From contig MNCI01001443.1 in NCBI GenBank assembly GCA_015680685.1, forward strand, positions 235,630-299,629: a stretch of DNA of 64,000 nt, read 5' to 3'. Numbering within the stretch: the stretch's first letter is position 1; each line of letters opens with the position of its first letter. The notes beneath the pieces are model-generated. The model was not told the origin of the DNA, searched no databases, and saw only the letters and a program-made list of their open reading frames with translations. Shown here piece after piece: positions 35,701 through 46,373 of this stretch. The translations under genes were made by a program, and so were the position numbers. The stretch comes from Gnetum montanum. Lineage: Eukaryota; Streptophyta; Gnetopsida; Gnetales; Gnetaceae.

Positions 35701-35869
35701 ATGGGCAAAGGCAAGGAGATAGACGACCGAGGAAGAAAAGGGGTAGAGCTGACGTTCACGGAGGAGAGCGAGGCGATGCTGTAGGGCCTACCCCGCCCGA
35801 GTCTTCCCGCGTGGCCTGGATCTTCCAACAAGTAGGCTCTTGACCCTATTTTTTGTTTATTTTTTGCGT

Positions 35870-36320
35870 CTGTTTTTGTAGCGTAGACTATTTTTTTCTC
35901 TACGCCAAGCGTATACGCCGAGCATAACTGTTTTTTTCTCTACACCCAGCGTATACGCCGAGCGTAATTGTTTTGTCTCTACGCCCAACGTATACGCCCA
36001 GCGTAACTGTTTTGTCTCTACGCCCAGCGTATACGCCGAGCGTAACTGTTTTGTCTCTATGCCCAACGTATACGCCGAGCGTAACTGTTTGTCTACGCCC
36101 AGCGTATACGCCAAGCGTAATTGTTTCTCTACGCCAAGCATATACACCGAGCGTAACAGTTTTGTCTCTACGCCCAGCGTATATGCCAAGCGTAACTGTT
36201 TTGTCTCTACGCCCAGCGTATACGCCAAGCGTAACTATTTTGTCTCTATGCCCAACGTATATGCCGAGCGTAACTGTTTGTCTACGCCCAGCGTAACTAT
36301 TTCTCTATGCCCAGCGTAAC
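35870..36320. repeat. Tandem array in the first intron of aORF (B)
   Basis: About eleven units of roughly 40 bp with core CCCAGCGTATACGCCGAGCG followed by TAACTGTTTTGTCTCTACG. The palindromic core equals the LTR U3 word. Open frames on both strands over it are repeat artefacts. Confidence 0.85.
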
Positions 36321-36407
36321 AGTTTGAAAAATTTTCCGCGAATGTCCATTTTTCAAAGTGAAGTTTCCATTATGATTATCCTTTGGGGTTGTTTTAATGG
36401 TTTGTAG

Positions 36408-36858
36408 GGACGTTGAACCTCCCCTTCTAGTGGTTGAGCTGGTTGGGGTGTTGACATGGTTTGGTCCCATTGAGGGTGGTGATCCGACCCCAAACTTGAC
36501 CTTTGAGAACAGTGGGGTCTGGTTTCGGGACAGGGCCTACAAATTTTTGGCCTTCATACTAGACCATTTCAAGGTTGTGATTTGGTCCCACCTAGGCGAG
36601 GATGCGGCGCGGAGCATCATCGAGGCTGTGTTACCCGGTGTAGCAGAGGGTGTTAGAATGTTTATGGACGATATTGATGAAGGGCCACTTGTCGCCGAGG
36701 GTGTTCCCCCCCAGTGGTCCAAAATCTACTGGTCCATTGACGCGTGTCTGGGACCGGCTTCCGCAGGGGCCTAACTATATCAACAACACCTTATTTCTGG
36801 CTGGACCCGTGCACACCTTATTTCAAAATCCTCCCAGCTCAGTATACCGAGTAGAAAG
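36408..36858 (+). other. FCP1-like (HAD-fold) domain exon in element B
   Basis: Motif order matches plant FCP1-homology proteins: a hydrophobic strand with motif I, an aromatic/Arg segment 'VWFRDRAYKFLAF', 'VVIWSH' (usually IWSS), and a final 'NNTLF...LFQNPP' (usually SNTLLVDD...NPP). The residues that make the enzyme active are replaced in all three copies (E-L-V-G in B, E-L-V-R in A, N-I-V-G in E). Assigned from family knowledge; no search was run. Confidence 0.7.
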
Positions 36859-39800
36859 GTAATTTCGTTTTAGGTCTGGTTGTCCCTCTTTTTTATATTC
36901 AAATATTTGCTCTTGTTTTAACACATGCTTTTGCCTTTTCTGTAGGCCGAGAGTTACGAAAGAAGGGGCCTATGCAGGCGATGATGGGATTGCATTGGCA
37001 CGCACGGCTTTGGAGGTGTTCATGGTGGGCCCCACTCTTCGCGGGGCCATTTTGGCCCACACTAGCGGCATCATGAAGCACTTCCACAAGAAATTTTCTA
37101 AGGCGTTTGCACAATGCGCCGCGCGTGGATGGTTGCACGCCGACTGGTCCCCTAATGGATCAATCTTTCCAACTGCTTTTGATCTGGGTGAGACCTCAAA
37201 GTCTAACACGGAGAGTAAGTGGGAATGTTTTCTAGATGTCGTGATGTGTTTGTTCAATTGCTAAGTGTTAAACTAATGCAAGGGTTTCGGATTTGTCTCT
37301 ACAGCTCGCACTACTTCTGTCAGGGATTATGTTGTGACTGGGTGGACTGAAGCGACTCTTTCTATGAAATTTGGTGAAACCATTGTCGCCCAGAAGTGGT
37401 TACAGGTAAAAGCCTCGCCATCCATTATTGCCTGTTTAGAACATACCAGGCTCATGGCCCTCTTGACGGCCCCTAGCCCGAACGTGTCTATAGCGAAGAT
37501 GATCGGGATCGTGGATTCGTTTGACAGATCTGTTTCTTGCTATAGCGCTCGTATTAAGGGCGTTAAGATAATTTTTGAATTATCGCCCCAATTTTTTGCG
37601 GATTTGTTTGGCATGCCTACAGGTGGTGTAAAGATTTTTTTAGATAGGATGCACAAAGAAATTCAGACGATCCACGCTTTAGAGGATTGGTTAGGGGTGA
37701 CAAATGGCACCAAAGGATTTCCAATGCAGGGGAGGATGAAAGTTAAGGAAGTCAAGGAGCTCTACCCCTTATTTCGAATGCGTCTGTTTCCGAAGACTCT
37801 ATCACAAGTTAAGAGTCTCGGGGTTGAAGTAGTGCGAGTCGTGTGTACTGTTCTAGAGGCTGGCATGCGCTACAATTGGGCTGAATTCTTAGTATCAGGC
37901 ATGACTAAAAAGATAGCGTGGCTACGTTCGAACATAGACGCTCAGTCCCATTTCACCTTTGCCTTTTTTTCCGGTTATGTTCATCGTTTGGCCGAATTTT
38001 TAGTGGTTCATGGGGAGGACAGATATGTTTTGCAGGATAGGAGTCAGTTATCTCACCCCTGGGTAAACCACCTATTTGACACGGCTAAGTCCCAGGACGC
38101 CCCCGAGGGGATTGATGAATCCCTTACGATTACTACGGGTGGATCGTCTGGCGCCTCACTTCATACACCCGACAGTGTAGGGCCAGGACTAGATGAAATG
38201 TCCTATACTACTAAAAAGGCGGAGCGGGTAGTCAGGGACACAATAGGCAAAGACAAATCGAAGTTGGCGAAGCGTGATCGCCCAGTTGAGGAGACCAGTG
38301 AAATTGAACTACCCAGAGTAAAACGGATTCGGTTTAAAATACCTGGTAAACCTCTCGTCTTCTTTACTTCACTTATCTTGTAGATAGTTTTAACGATTAA
38401 TGATTGTATGCGACTAACTTTATCTATTTTGTGTTGAGAAGTCAAGAGACATGATTTGCAGACTATACCTGAGGATGAGGAGTTAACTGACCCCGCGGGA
38501 GGGACTGAGTTGCTGGAGGAAAGAACCAGAAACACTGAACCACTAGATGATCAAGCGGAGACTGACAATATGTTCAGTAATTTTCTCACAGGCAACTTGG
38601 ACCTTGGAGCCCCTCCCACATCGGAGGAGATTAGAGGGAATGGTATGTCTCGTTACATAGTTGTGTAGCCTAATATATTTCTATCTCATTGTGGATTTTT
38701 CGTTTGACTCAGAGGAAAGCGAGACCATCCCTGAGAAGGAGCCAGAGATCCCCCCTGAAGTGCTGCAGAAGATCAGCACGTCGTGCCCTGATGGACCTTT
38801 TACTTGGATAGAAATGCCAAGTAAAAGGGATTTCGTAGCTGGTGTGGCTGAGGAGGTCGTTGAGCGGATCGAAGGGATTCATCCTGAAATAGGTATGGGA
38901 ACATCCAAAGATCCTTACTATGTTAGAGTTTGATTCCCTATTTTGTCTGTTCTAACTTTTATCTTTTCCCTATTGATAGGTGCCCAACTAAGGTGGGATC
39001 CATCTGAGACTATCAACATGGAGAGTTTGCCAATACTTTCCCCAGAAATTGAACAAGTGCCCAGACCCATTTACGAAGAGGTAGCAGAGGGCTTTGTTCA
39101 CAATGCTAAGGCAGTATGGACGTGTAGGGGATCCATTGAGCAATTGTGGCTCTAGATTCAGGCGAAAGAGAAAGAGGTTTCTGAACTAACGGTGGAACAT
39201 GATGATCTAAAGGCCCGGTACGAATTTGCCGCAGCCAGATTAGACAATGATCGCTCTTGGCGGACCTCCGAGGTCACGTATATGAGGTATTGGAACCTAC
39301 TCAATCGTCATGCAGGATTGATACGGAGACTAGGGGAGCGCAGGGCTCAAATCGAATTGCTGAACATGAAATGCCACGACTGGAAGGCTTTCCCCTCCAA
39401 AGTACACAAATGGGGGCAAGACGAGAAGAACCACAAGCACCAGTATAAGAAGTCGCTAAAAGAAGTGTCTATTGAGAAGCGACAGTTTGAAATGTTTGTG
39501 GAAGGCCTTGGTCTGTGCTCTACCTTCGACACATTCGCCCAAAACACAATTGTAGAGATGGAATCCCCTAAACGGTGGATAACAACCGCTTCTGGGGAGG
39601 TGTCAGTGGGGGAGTTCCCTTTGAAACGTCTCACCTGGTCAGATGTTGACAAGGGAAAGCCTCTGGCAGATGTTGACTTGGGTCTCGACGGGACAGATTG
39701 GGCAAGTGTTCTCGAGGAGGAAATCCTGCGGCGACTGGAATTCAGCTTGGGGGGATCTCCTATGATAAGAATTTCATCTTTATGAAGTTAGTTGATTGAA

Positions 39801-39973
39801 TAATGTTTGAAATTTTGACATTCGCTTATTCTTGTGTTCGTCATTTTTTCTTTTTTCTTTTGATCTTTTCAGGAGGAAGGTGGCGATGAAACTGGAGGGG
39901 CTGGCCCCAGTGAAGTAGAGGCCTCTGATGCTGTGGGTCCAAGGGGGATGATCGTCATGTCCCAGATGTTTAG

Positions 39974-40204
39974 CATTTTAGCTCTTAAGTTGTTTTGTTT
40001 TTTTGGTTTTTCGGCTCAGATTTACACTGGAACTGTAACTTGAAGATTGTGGAATGAACAGAGACGGTTGATTGTATGTAATAACTATATAAATATTTTT
40101 TGTTGATTTTGAGTTTATCATGAGATAGACATGTAAAAAATATTTTGGTTTGTTTTCTGTTTTAAGTGTATTACTGAAATGTGATTATAAAAGTAAAGCG
40201 AAAA
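39974..40204. other. Region downstream of aORF in element B
   Basis: 3' of the last exon; T- and A-rich, no gene seen. Probably 3' UTR of the antisense gene, convergent with gag-protease transcription from the other side. Confidence 0.45.
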
Positions 40205-40600
40205 GCATGTACTAGTTTATGGCCATTTCGGGCCCCTTGCAGAGTTTATGGCCATCTCGGGTCCCATGCGTAGTTTATGGCCATTTCGGGCCCCATGCGT
40301 AGTTTATGGCCATTTCGGGCCCCTTGCGTAGTTTATGGCCATTTCGGGCCCCATGCGTAATCGGGAAATGTTTTGGAGGATGTGGATAGATTTCTCGGTC
40401 AATCGATCATTGCTGATCATGGCTAGTTTTATGTCTTTGCGGACATGATAGTTTATTGTCATTTCGGACTGGGAGTGGTATTTAATTTTTTTTCCTGTTT
40501 TATCGTAGTTTAGTGTCATTTCGGACTTGTTATAGTTTAACGTCATTTCGGACTTTTTGTAGTTTAACGTCATTTCAGACTAAGAGTGGTAGTATCATTT
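40205..40600. repeat. Hairpin arrays between aORF and gag-protease in B
   Basis: Five units of AGTTTATGGCCATTTCGGGC at 40213-40358, then AGTTTAACGTCATTTCGGAC-type units at 40430-40585. Both types put an inverted repeat right after AGTTTA. Confidence 0.85.
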
Positions 40601-43600
40601 TAGTAATTTTTTGATTTTTTCATTTTAATGTTAGACGATGTTTCAATAGGTATGATCCGGTATTCAGCGTCCCCTTCACTGATTATGTTAAACGGTAATT
40701 CGGCCCATGGGACTTCTGATGGAATGTCTTTTGTGTTAGTGTTTTCAGATACTTCAGTGTCTGTAGAGAGCTCTATATTAGCTTCTACTTGAGGAGGTAC
40801 AGGCATTTCTATTTGAGGAGGCTTTTGTTCCATGTCAGAAGATTTACTGCTTACCGATGGTTGCAGATTCTCATTATTTTGGCTAGGTTTTTCGAGTTTG
40901 ACTTCCGAGCCTTGGTCCATGTCCATATGCGACGAGATGATAGGAGTAGCTGCTTCACCGTGTATGACGATTTCTCCGCCCTCATAAGGCAGGTGAATTT
41001 CCTGATGTATGGGGGAAGAGACAGCTCTTAGTTGGGCTAGCCAGGGTCTTCCCAATATTAGGTTGAACCCCGGCATCTCATCCACTACTAGGAAATCAGC
41101 AGACGTTGGGAATTGATCTCCCGCTATGAAGTTTAAGGTTATTGTGCCTTTCACCATTACGCGTGACCCACTGAATGACCTTAAACATGTAGTCGTGGTT
41201 GGTTTAAGTAGTTCAGTAAGTCCTAGTTGTTCAATGATGTGGTACGGCACAACGTTTGTCGCAGCTCCATCATCTACATGGACCCTGTGGATTTTAAACC
41301 GATTTATACAGATTGTTATAAACATGGGGGCTGTTGTTATCTCCCTTGTTTTCTTATCCACCTTGATGTTTTCATCATGAAAACTTAGTGGCTTAGGAGT
41401 AGTCCCATGAGGTGAGAACATCACCGCATGGATGGAAGGTTCATTCGAGGGTAAGTCCTCGCTTACCGGGATTGACGTTAACATGCGTACTAGAGCTTCC
41501 CGATGCGTTTGAGATGTTAGGACTAAATCATAAAAGCTCAATGAAGTGTTCTTTTGTTTTAAGGCTTGAGTGACTTGTGTCAAGGAGGCTGCGAAGTTCT
41601 CACTATTGGGGGTGTTTCTATCGGTGTTGACTGGATCCATTGGACCCAACAGTTTTATCTCTCGTTTTGTTGACTTTTCATTTTTCGGAGCTGTCGCTTT
41701 AGATGGTTCATGTCTTTTAGATGACTCACCTTCATTGCCTATGTCTGGCTGATCGTTAGATGATGACATGGGTACAGAGTTTAGGGGAGTGGGCTTAGGT
41801 GCCCCCAAAGCTAGCCGTTGGCGCTCTTTCTCTAAACGTTCTCGTGTAACCCTATCTGCCAGGCGTTCTCGTGTGTCAAGTGAAGGTGGAGTTGACCTCG
41901 GAGTCTGGGATTGCCCAGGAACCTTTACGATGTAGGGAGCTGGACGAGGCAATGCGTACTATTGGGCAGGAGTTTGTGCAGGTAGCCTGACGACGTATGG
42001 GGTTGGTCTTGGCGGAGGCTGAGCTTCTGTCATTGCAATGGCAGGTGGTACTCGGACTACGAAAGGGGTAGGCCGAGTGTGAGGAGTTGGTGTACCTGCA
42101 GGGTTAGCCTGAGGGATGCGTACTATGTATGGTTGTTGGCGTGTTATGACGTTAGAGGTAGGCATGGTGGAGGGCACTCGGATTACGAATGGCCGCTGCG
42201 GGTTGTGAGGTGATTGAGGTGCAGAGTCAGCGGGGGGAATCTGAACCACGAATGGTTTGTTAGGTGTTTCTTGTTTATTTTTGGGATAAACGGTGCTGAT
42301 GCGGGGTGTGCTGGAGTCATCATCATAATAGATTGAGGTAATTACGTACGGTGTCTCTTTAGCATTCAGGGGGGTCTTTATACACCCCCATGGTCTGGTT
42401 TTGGGATTGGACGGGGTTAGCCCCGTCGAAGGTGATCTTGCCATCATCGATCATCCTCTGGATGTCCTACTTTAGGGTGAAGCAGTAATCCGTTCCATGC
42501 CCGTTGCGTTGGTGATAGTTGCAGAAGCGATCCATCCTAAATCCTTTGGGCACGGGCAGCTCATCTGGCGTTGCCAAGCTTGGGTTTTGTAGGAGTTGAC
42601 AGAACCGGTCATGTCTTTGGATAGCCGCTAGGGACAATTGCTTATGTTGCATCAATCCAGCCTTTAAAAGTTGATCAAAGAGCTGGGATGGCTTCATTGG
42701 TAAAGACGTGTACTGAGAGGGTTCCTTCCTCTCGAAGTTACGCGTACGGTTCATCGGGTTTTGTGATGATGATTCCGGGGCTGTTGTGGGAGCGGGCTGA
42801 TAGTAGTTAGTGGAGGGAATGGGTGGTTTGTATTGATGCGTAGTGTTTATTTGCTGTGCCCCTGCTATTGCTACTACAGTTTCCTTGGCTTTTTCTATGT
42901 CTTTCTTAGTGTGTTGGTTTCTAAAATTCTGGTATGCAGGGTCGTTACTGTTTTGAGCAGCTTCCTCTATGTTTTTGATTTGTTCAAATACTTGGTTCAG
43001 ATCGTGCACATTGAGGTAATACAATTTGGACTTAAAGAAGTCATTGACAGCCCCTTTCAATATCGTGAGTAGATAGGTTTGAGAGATTGGGTCGTGCAAC
43101 TCGTTGAGAGATGCGCTCCATCTTTGAATGAACTTCTGCACTGGTTCGAGTGGTGCCTGCTTGATCTGCATGAGGTTGTCCAGTGTCGCTTTGGGTTTCA
43201 AGTTATACTTGAACCTAGTTACAAATTGGCGTAGAAGATCGCCTAGGGAAAGGATGGAATTCCTGGGCAAGGCCCGATACCAATCAAGTTCCCTTCCTGT
43301 GAGGGACATGGGGAATACTCGTAGTATTGAGTGGGGTCATGCCTGAAGGAGTGCACACTCTAATCTAAACGTGATGAGGTGGGCGTTGGGGTCTGTCTCC
43401 CCGTTATACTTAGTCAGCGTTGGAAGGGGGACACCCTTGGGCAAAGTCAATGGCGAGACAGAGGAGCTGATAGAGTCATCATTGTAGAAATCTACTACTC
43501 TCAGCTCTCCATCAGCAATGGTTTTGAGGCATTTTACTGCATCTGTCAATTCTTGCATCAATTTTTTAGCGTCCGTCCAATCTTGGGCGCTCGATGAAGC

Positions 43601-44686
43601 TACAAGCTGGCGGTGTGGGGTTGCATACCAGCTAGATTGCTGGGTCACAGGTTGGAAAGCCGAAGGTTGGGTGATCGGTGGTTGTGCCTGGGGGTAATTA
43701 ACAACGGCGAGTGCTAAGGCTAAGATGTTATGAGGAAAATGTTGTGATTGTTGTTGTTGCTGCAGCTGGGGCTGTGCTTGAGGAGCAGTAATTGGGGGAA
43801 TTGCGTGGGGCGGGACGTGGTGATGAGGAATTTGATATGATGATGCCCCCCTTGCTGGCCATTGTCCCGCTACGTTGTATGCGGGGACTCCCTATTGGGT
43901 TGGGACTGCTTGGGGAGCTATATGCGTCTGGATATGGGGTATGAAGTGAGCTGATTTAAACGCGGGGATCACATGCGGCATCCCAATTATGCGAGGTGGG
44001 AACATTGGTCCCGTGCCATCATGAGGAGGCGGTGCTTGTGAGGATGGGCCCGCAGCTGTACTAGGGGTAACTGTTATAGGGAAGGTGTGAGGTTGGGAAT
44101 CGCTCAGGAGTGGGATGTGTACGAGTGCTAGCATTTCCGGTGGTGGCATCTGAACTTGGGCGAGTCTAGGGTGTTGTACGGACAAGGCTTCCCCTATCCC
44201 AGGATGGAAGATGGGGTTCATCTGTGCTTGGGGGCTCAAGGTGTGGTATGAGTCTCCCTGCTTAGATTGGGCAGCGAACTCATCTTCTTCCTCTGGCTGA
44301 GGCTCTAGCGCGGGTTGGTCCAATGACTGGCTCCTGTGCAGAAGGAGCTGGGTAAAGAGCTCCGAGAATTGTTCTGGAATGGGGATTACGTCGTATGGGG
44401 AAGGGATGAACTCGTGCCCTCCCCTGTAAAAGAGTTCGAATTGTCTCTTCACTTCGATTTCGGCCCGATCCACTGCCAGGCTGGCTTGTATCTTAATGCA
44501 GATGAAGTTATACTCATCTTGGGTTATAACGTTAGCGGCTGGATCTCTCCCTTGTAACCTCAAAGACCGACGGGGCCCCATTGTGGATTTCCCTCCCAAG
44601 TGTGGTGTGATAGACTACTGGGCAGCCATGGTGTCTGAGATGTTAACGTCCTGGGTAGTGGCAGCAGTGGCGTTTACGGGATTCAT
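40600..44686 (-). pseudogene. gag: Element B Gag-protease polyprotein
   Basis: Start ATG at 44686 ('MNPVNATAA'). Approximate residues: 60-75 'DEYNFICIKIQ'; 100-420 proline/glutamine-rich; 420-560 Gag core ('YNGETDPNAHLITF', 'QFVTRFKYNL', 'QAPLEPVQKFIQRW'); about 722 knuckle 'CNYHQRNGHGTDYC'; 800-920 six P-[FY]-[VI]-[VI]-x-[VIL]-P repeats; 1130-1220 protease with 'HVDDGAATNVV' and 'NLILGRPWL'. Stops at several sites are CAG to TAG changes relative to A (at 'PTQ' near 43892 and in 'LKQDIQ' near 42465), plus a TGG to TGA near 43336. One extra C in a C run near 42375 shifts the frame. The last 450 codons are open. Forms the virus-like particle in the family. Confidence 0.88.
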
Positions 44687-45000
44687 GATGATAGATTGCG
44701 TATGTAAAACTATTTGTGTATGTGGCCAGCGTAGACGAATCTGCAGCGTAACTGTGCAGCGTAGACATTGGCGTAAACGTGCAGTGTAGATGCTGGCGTA
44801 AGTTAGCAGCATAGACACTGGCGTAAGTTAGCAGCGTAGACGCTAGGGCACGTGTGCAACATAGACGCTGGAAGGTTGACAGCGTAGACGTTGAGAGTCG
44901 GGGGTTTAAACAGGGTAGCGAAAACGCCAATGAGCGTAGACGCTGAGAAGCGTACAGTCAGTTTGTTTTAAGTGGAGGTCCTCCTTCTAGTGCCAATTTC
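44687..45000 (-). promoter_or_regulatory. Leader and primer-binding site of element B
   Basis: The minus strand after the LTR reads GAAAT then TGGCACTAGAAGGAGG (CGC in C). The leader holds GCGTAGAC/GCGTAAAC repeats (44725-44960). Confidence 0.7.
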
Positions 45001-46368
45001 TGTACCGCCCGAAATCGTCGGTCCCCGGCTGGAAAGAAAAAATAGGGACCACGGGATCACAGGACGAGCACAGACGACCCTACCTTTGCCTGAGGACGAG
45101 CTGGAATGCACGAAGGTAGGGGACCTTGGGTGGTCTACACGCGGATCAGACAAGGATTTCCCCGAGCGCCACCGAAGTGTTATACGCTAGGTTAAGCATA
45201 AAATGTGTAACAGGCGTAAAACGGGCGAACAGTGAAAACGGGATGTAAACAGTGTGGACTGCGTAACAGCGTAAACGAGGCGTATACAGCGTAAACAATG
45301 TGAACAGGGCGTAGACAGCGTAAAGCGTAAACAGGGCGTGTACAGCATAAATAGTGTAAATAGGGCATAGACAACATAAACAGGGCGTAAAGCGTAAACA
45401 GCGCAAACAGATCGTAGACAGCGTAAAACGTAAACAGGGCTTAGACAGCGTAAAGTGTAAGTGCAGCGTAAACAGTGTAAACAATTTTAAAAAGCGTAGA
45501 CAAATGTAAACAGCGTAAACAATATGAGTGTAAACAGAATGTAAACTGTAACAATGATGCTGTAAGAACACAGTTTTCGAGGTATCGGTCTTAGCGCAGT
45601 TGTGCGTGTACACAAGACGGACGTAAAGCCCTGATGGGTGCAGGGAGGCAGCTGGTTCACATGGTAGGTGGAGCGTAGAGACCATGCTCAGCGTACAGGA
45701 CTTCCAGTGTGTGAGGGTTTCAAGCTCTAGTTTTACAGCGTAATTACTCTAGGTCTGCTCTGGTAAATTTTTTCCGACCTTGAAAATGCGAAAAACTAGG
45801 CTTCTTATAGGGGAAGGGTTACTGGGAAAATCGGGTTGGGAGACACGTGGCGTGTCAACCGAGCGTGTACATTTTAGAAATATGGTATACGCTAGGCGTA
45901 TACGCTACATCAGGCCAATGTATACTCTGGACTTACTGGGCGTGTGAACTTGGATGGATGCTGGCGTATACGCTGATGGATGTTGGCGTATACATTGGGG
46001 CGTATACGCTGATGAATGCTGGCGTATACGCTAGGGCGTATACACTGATGGATGCTGGCGTATACACTAGGCGTATATGCTGATGAATGCTGGCGTATAT
46101 GCTGATGAATGCTGGCGTCAACTTGCTTCAATTCTTGCTCCTGTTGCACCTGCTGAGTGTACATGATGCATGTATTCTGGGCGTCTGGCATATATGCTGG
46201 GCGTAGACGCTAGGCGTAGACGTTGGCACAACACTTGGTAAAAACCGAGTGTTTCAGTCCTCAAAATTGCCATGTGTGACTCCAAATGTAGCCGACGTTG
46301 TCTAAGGATCACAGGGATCTGCTTCTTGTTGGACAAGTGCTAAACTCGAAATTTTTTGTGGTTTTTCA
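45001..46368 (-). repeat. 5' LTR of element B (1368 bp)
   Basis: Partner of 28922-30280. GCGTATACGC array at 45885-46110, TATAAGAA at 45809-45802, and GCGTAAAC array at 45200-45540. Confidence 0.93.
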
Positions 46369-46373
46369 CACAT
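46369..46373. repeat. Target-site duplication CACAT, right side of element B
   Basis: Directly follows the TTTCA end of LTR B; removing one CACAT rejoins exon 4 of A's aORF in frame. Confidence 0.92.

Larger units (their letters stand above)
35701..39973 (+). pseudogene. Antisense spliced accessory gene (aORF) in element B, most complete copy
   Basis: Exons: 35701-35831, 36408-36858, 36946-37214, 37305-38345, 38439-38642, 38713-38892, 38980-39764, 39873-39973. Frames join across the introns. Exon 1 starts 'MGKGKEID' and has an in-frame TAG at codon 28. Exon 2 is FCP1-like: 'LLVVELVGVLTWFGP', 'GVWFRDRAYKFLAF', 'VVIWSHL', 'NNTLFLAGPVHTLFQNPP'; the HAD Asp pair and the later DD pair are absent. 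Exon 4 (about 347 codons) carries a mobile-like domain ('IVDSFDRSVSCYSARIKG', 'LFPKTLSQVKSLGVEVV') and a basic 'RVKRIRFKIPG' patch that could be a nuclear signal. Exons 5-8 are charged with a probable coiled coil. Lesions: one extra base in exon 2 (about 36720-36745), TAG at 39153, last donor GT to AT, a missing base in exon 8. Product unknown. Confidence 0.82.
28922..46368 (-). mobile_element. Element B: complete 17.4-kb Tat-lineage retrotransposon with antisense gene
   Basis: Innermost and most complete element, minus strand. Order in element sense: 5' LTR (46368-45001), primer-binding site and leader, gag-protease (44686-40600), hairpin arrays, antisense aORF (35701-39973 on plus), RT and RNase H (to 33430), second RNase H and integrase (to 31740), hairpin array, polypurine tract, 3' LTR (30280-28922). 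Its LTRs differ by about one base in ten over the first 125 bases (by eye, mostly transitions), so the insertion is not recent. Confidence 0.93.

Noticed and set aside
35857-36319. Frames with AYTLGVETKQLR or AYTPSVTVLSLRP repeats
   Set aside because: Artefact of the intron 1 tandem array in element B.
45001-46368. Env-like reading frames in and near the LTRs (Tyr/Leu-rich, 150-180 codons)
   Set aside because: Produced by GCGTAAAC repeats read in reverse (VYAVYALFTL); no signal peptide or envelope features.
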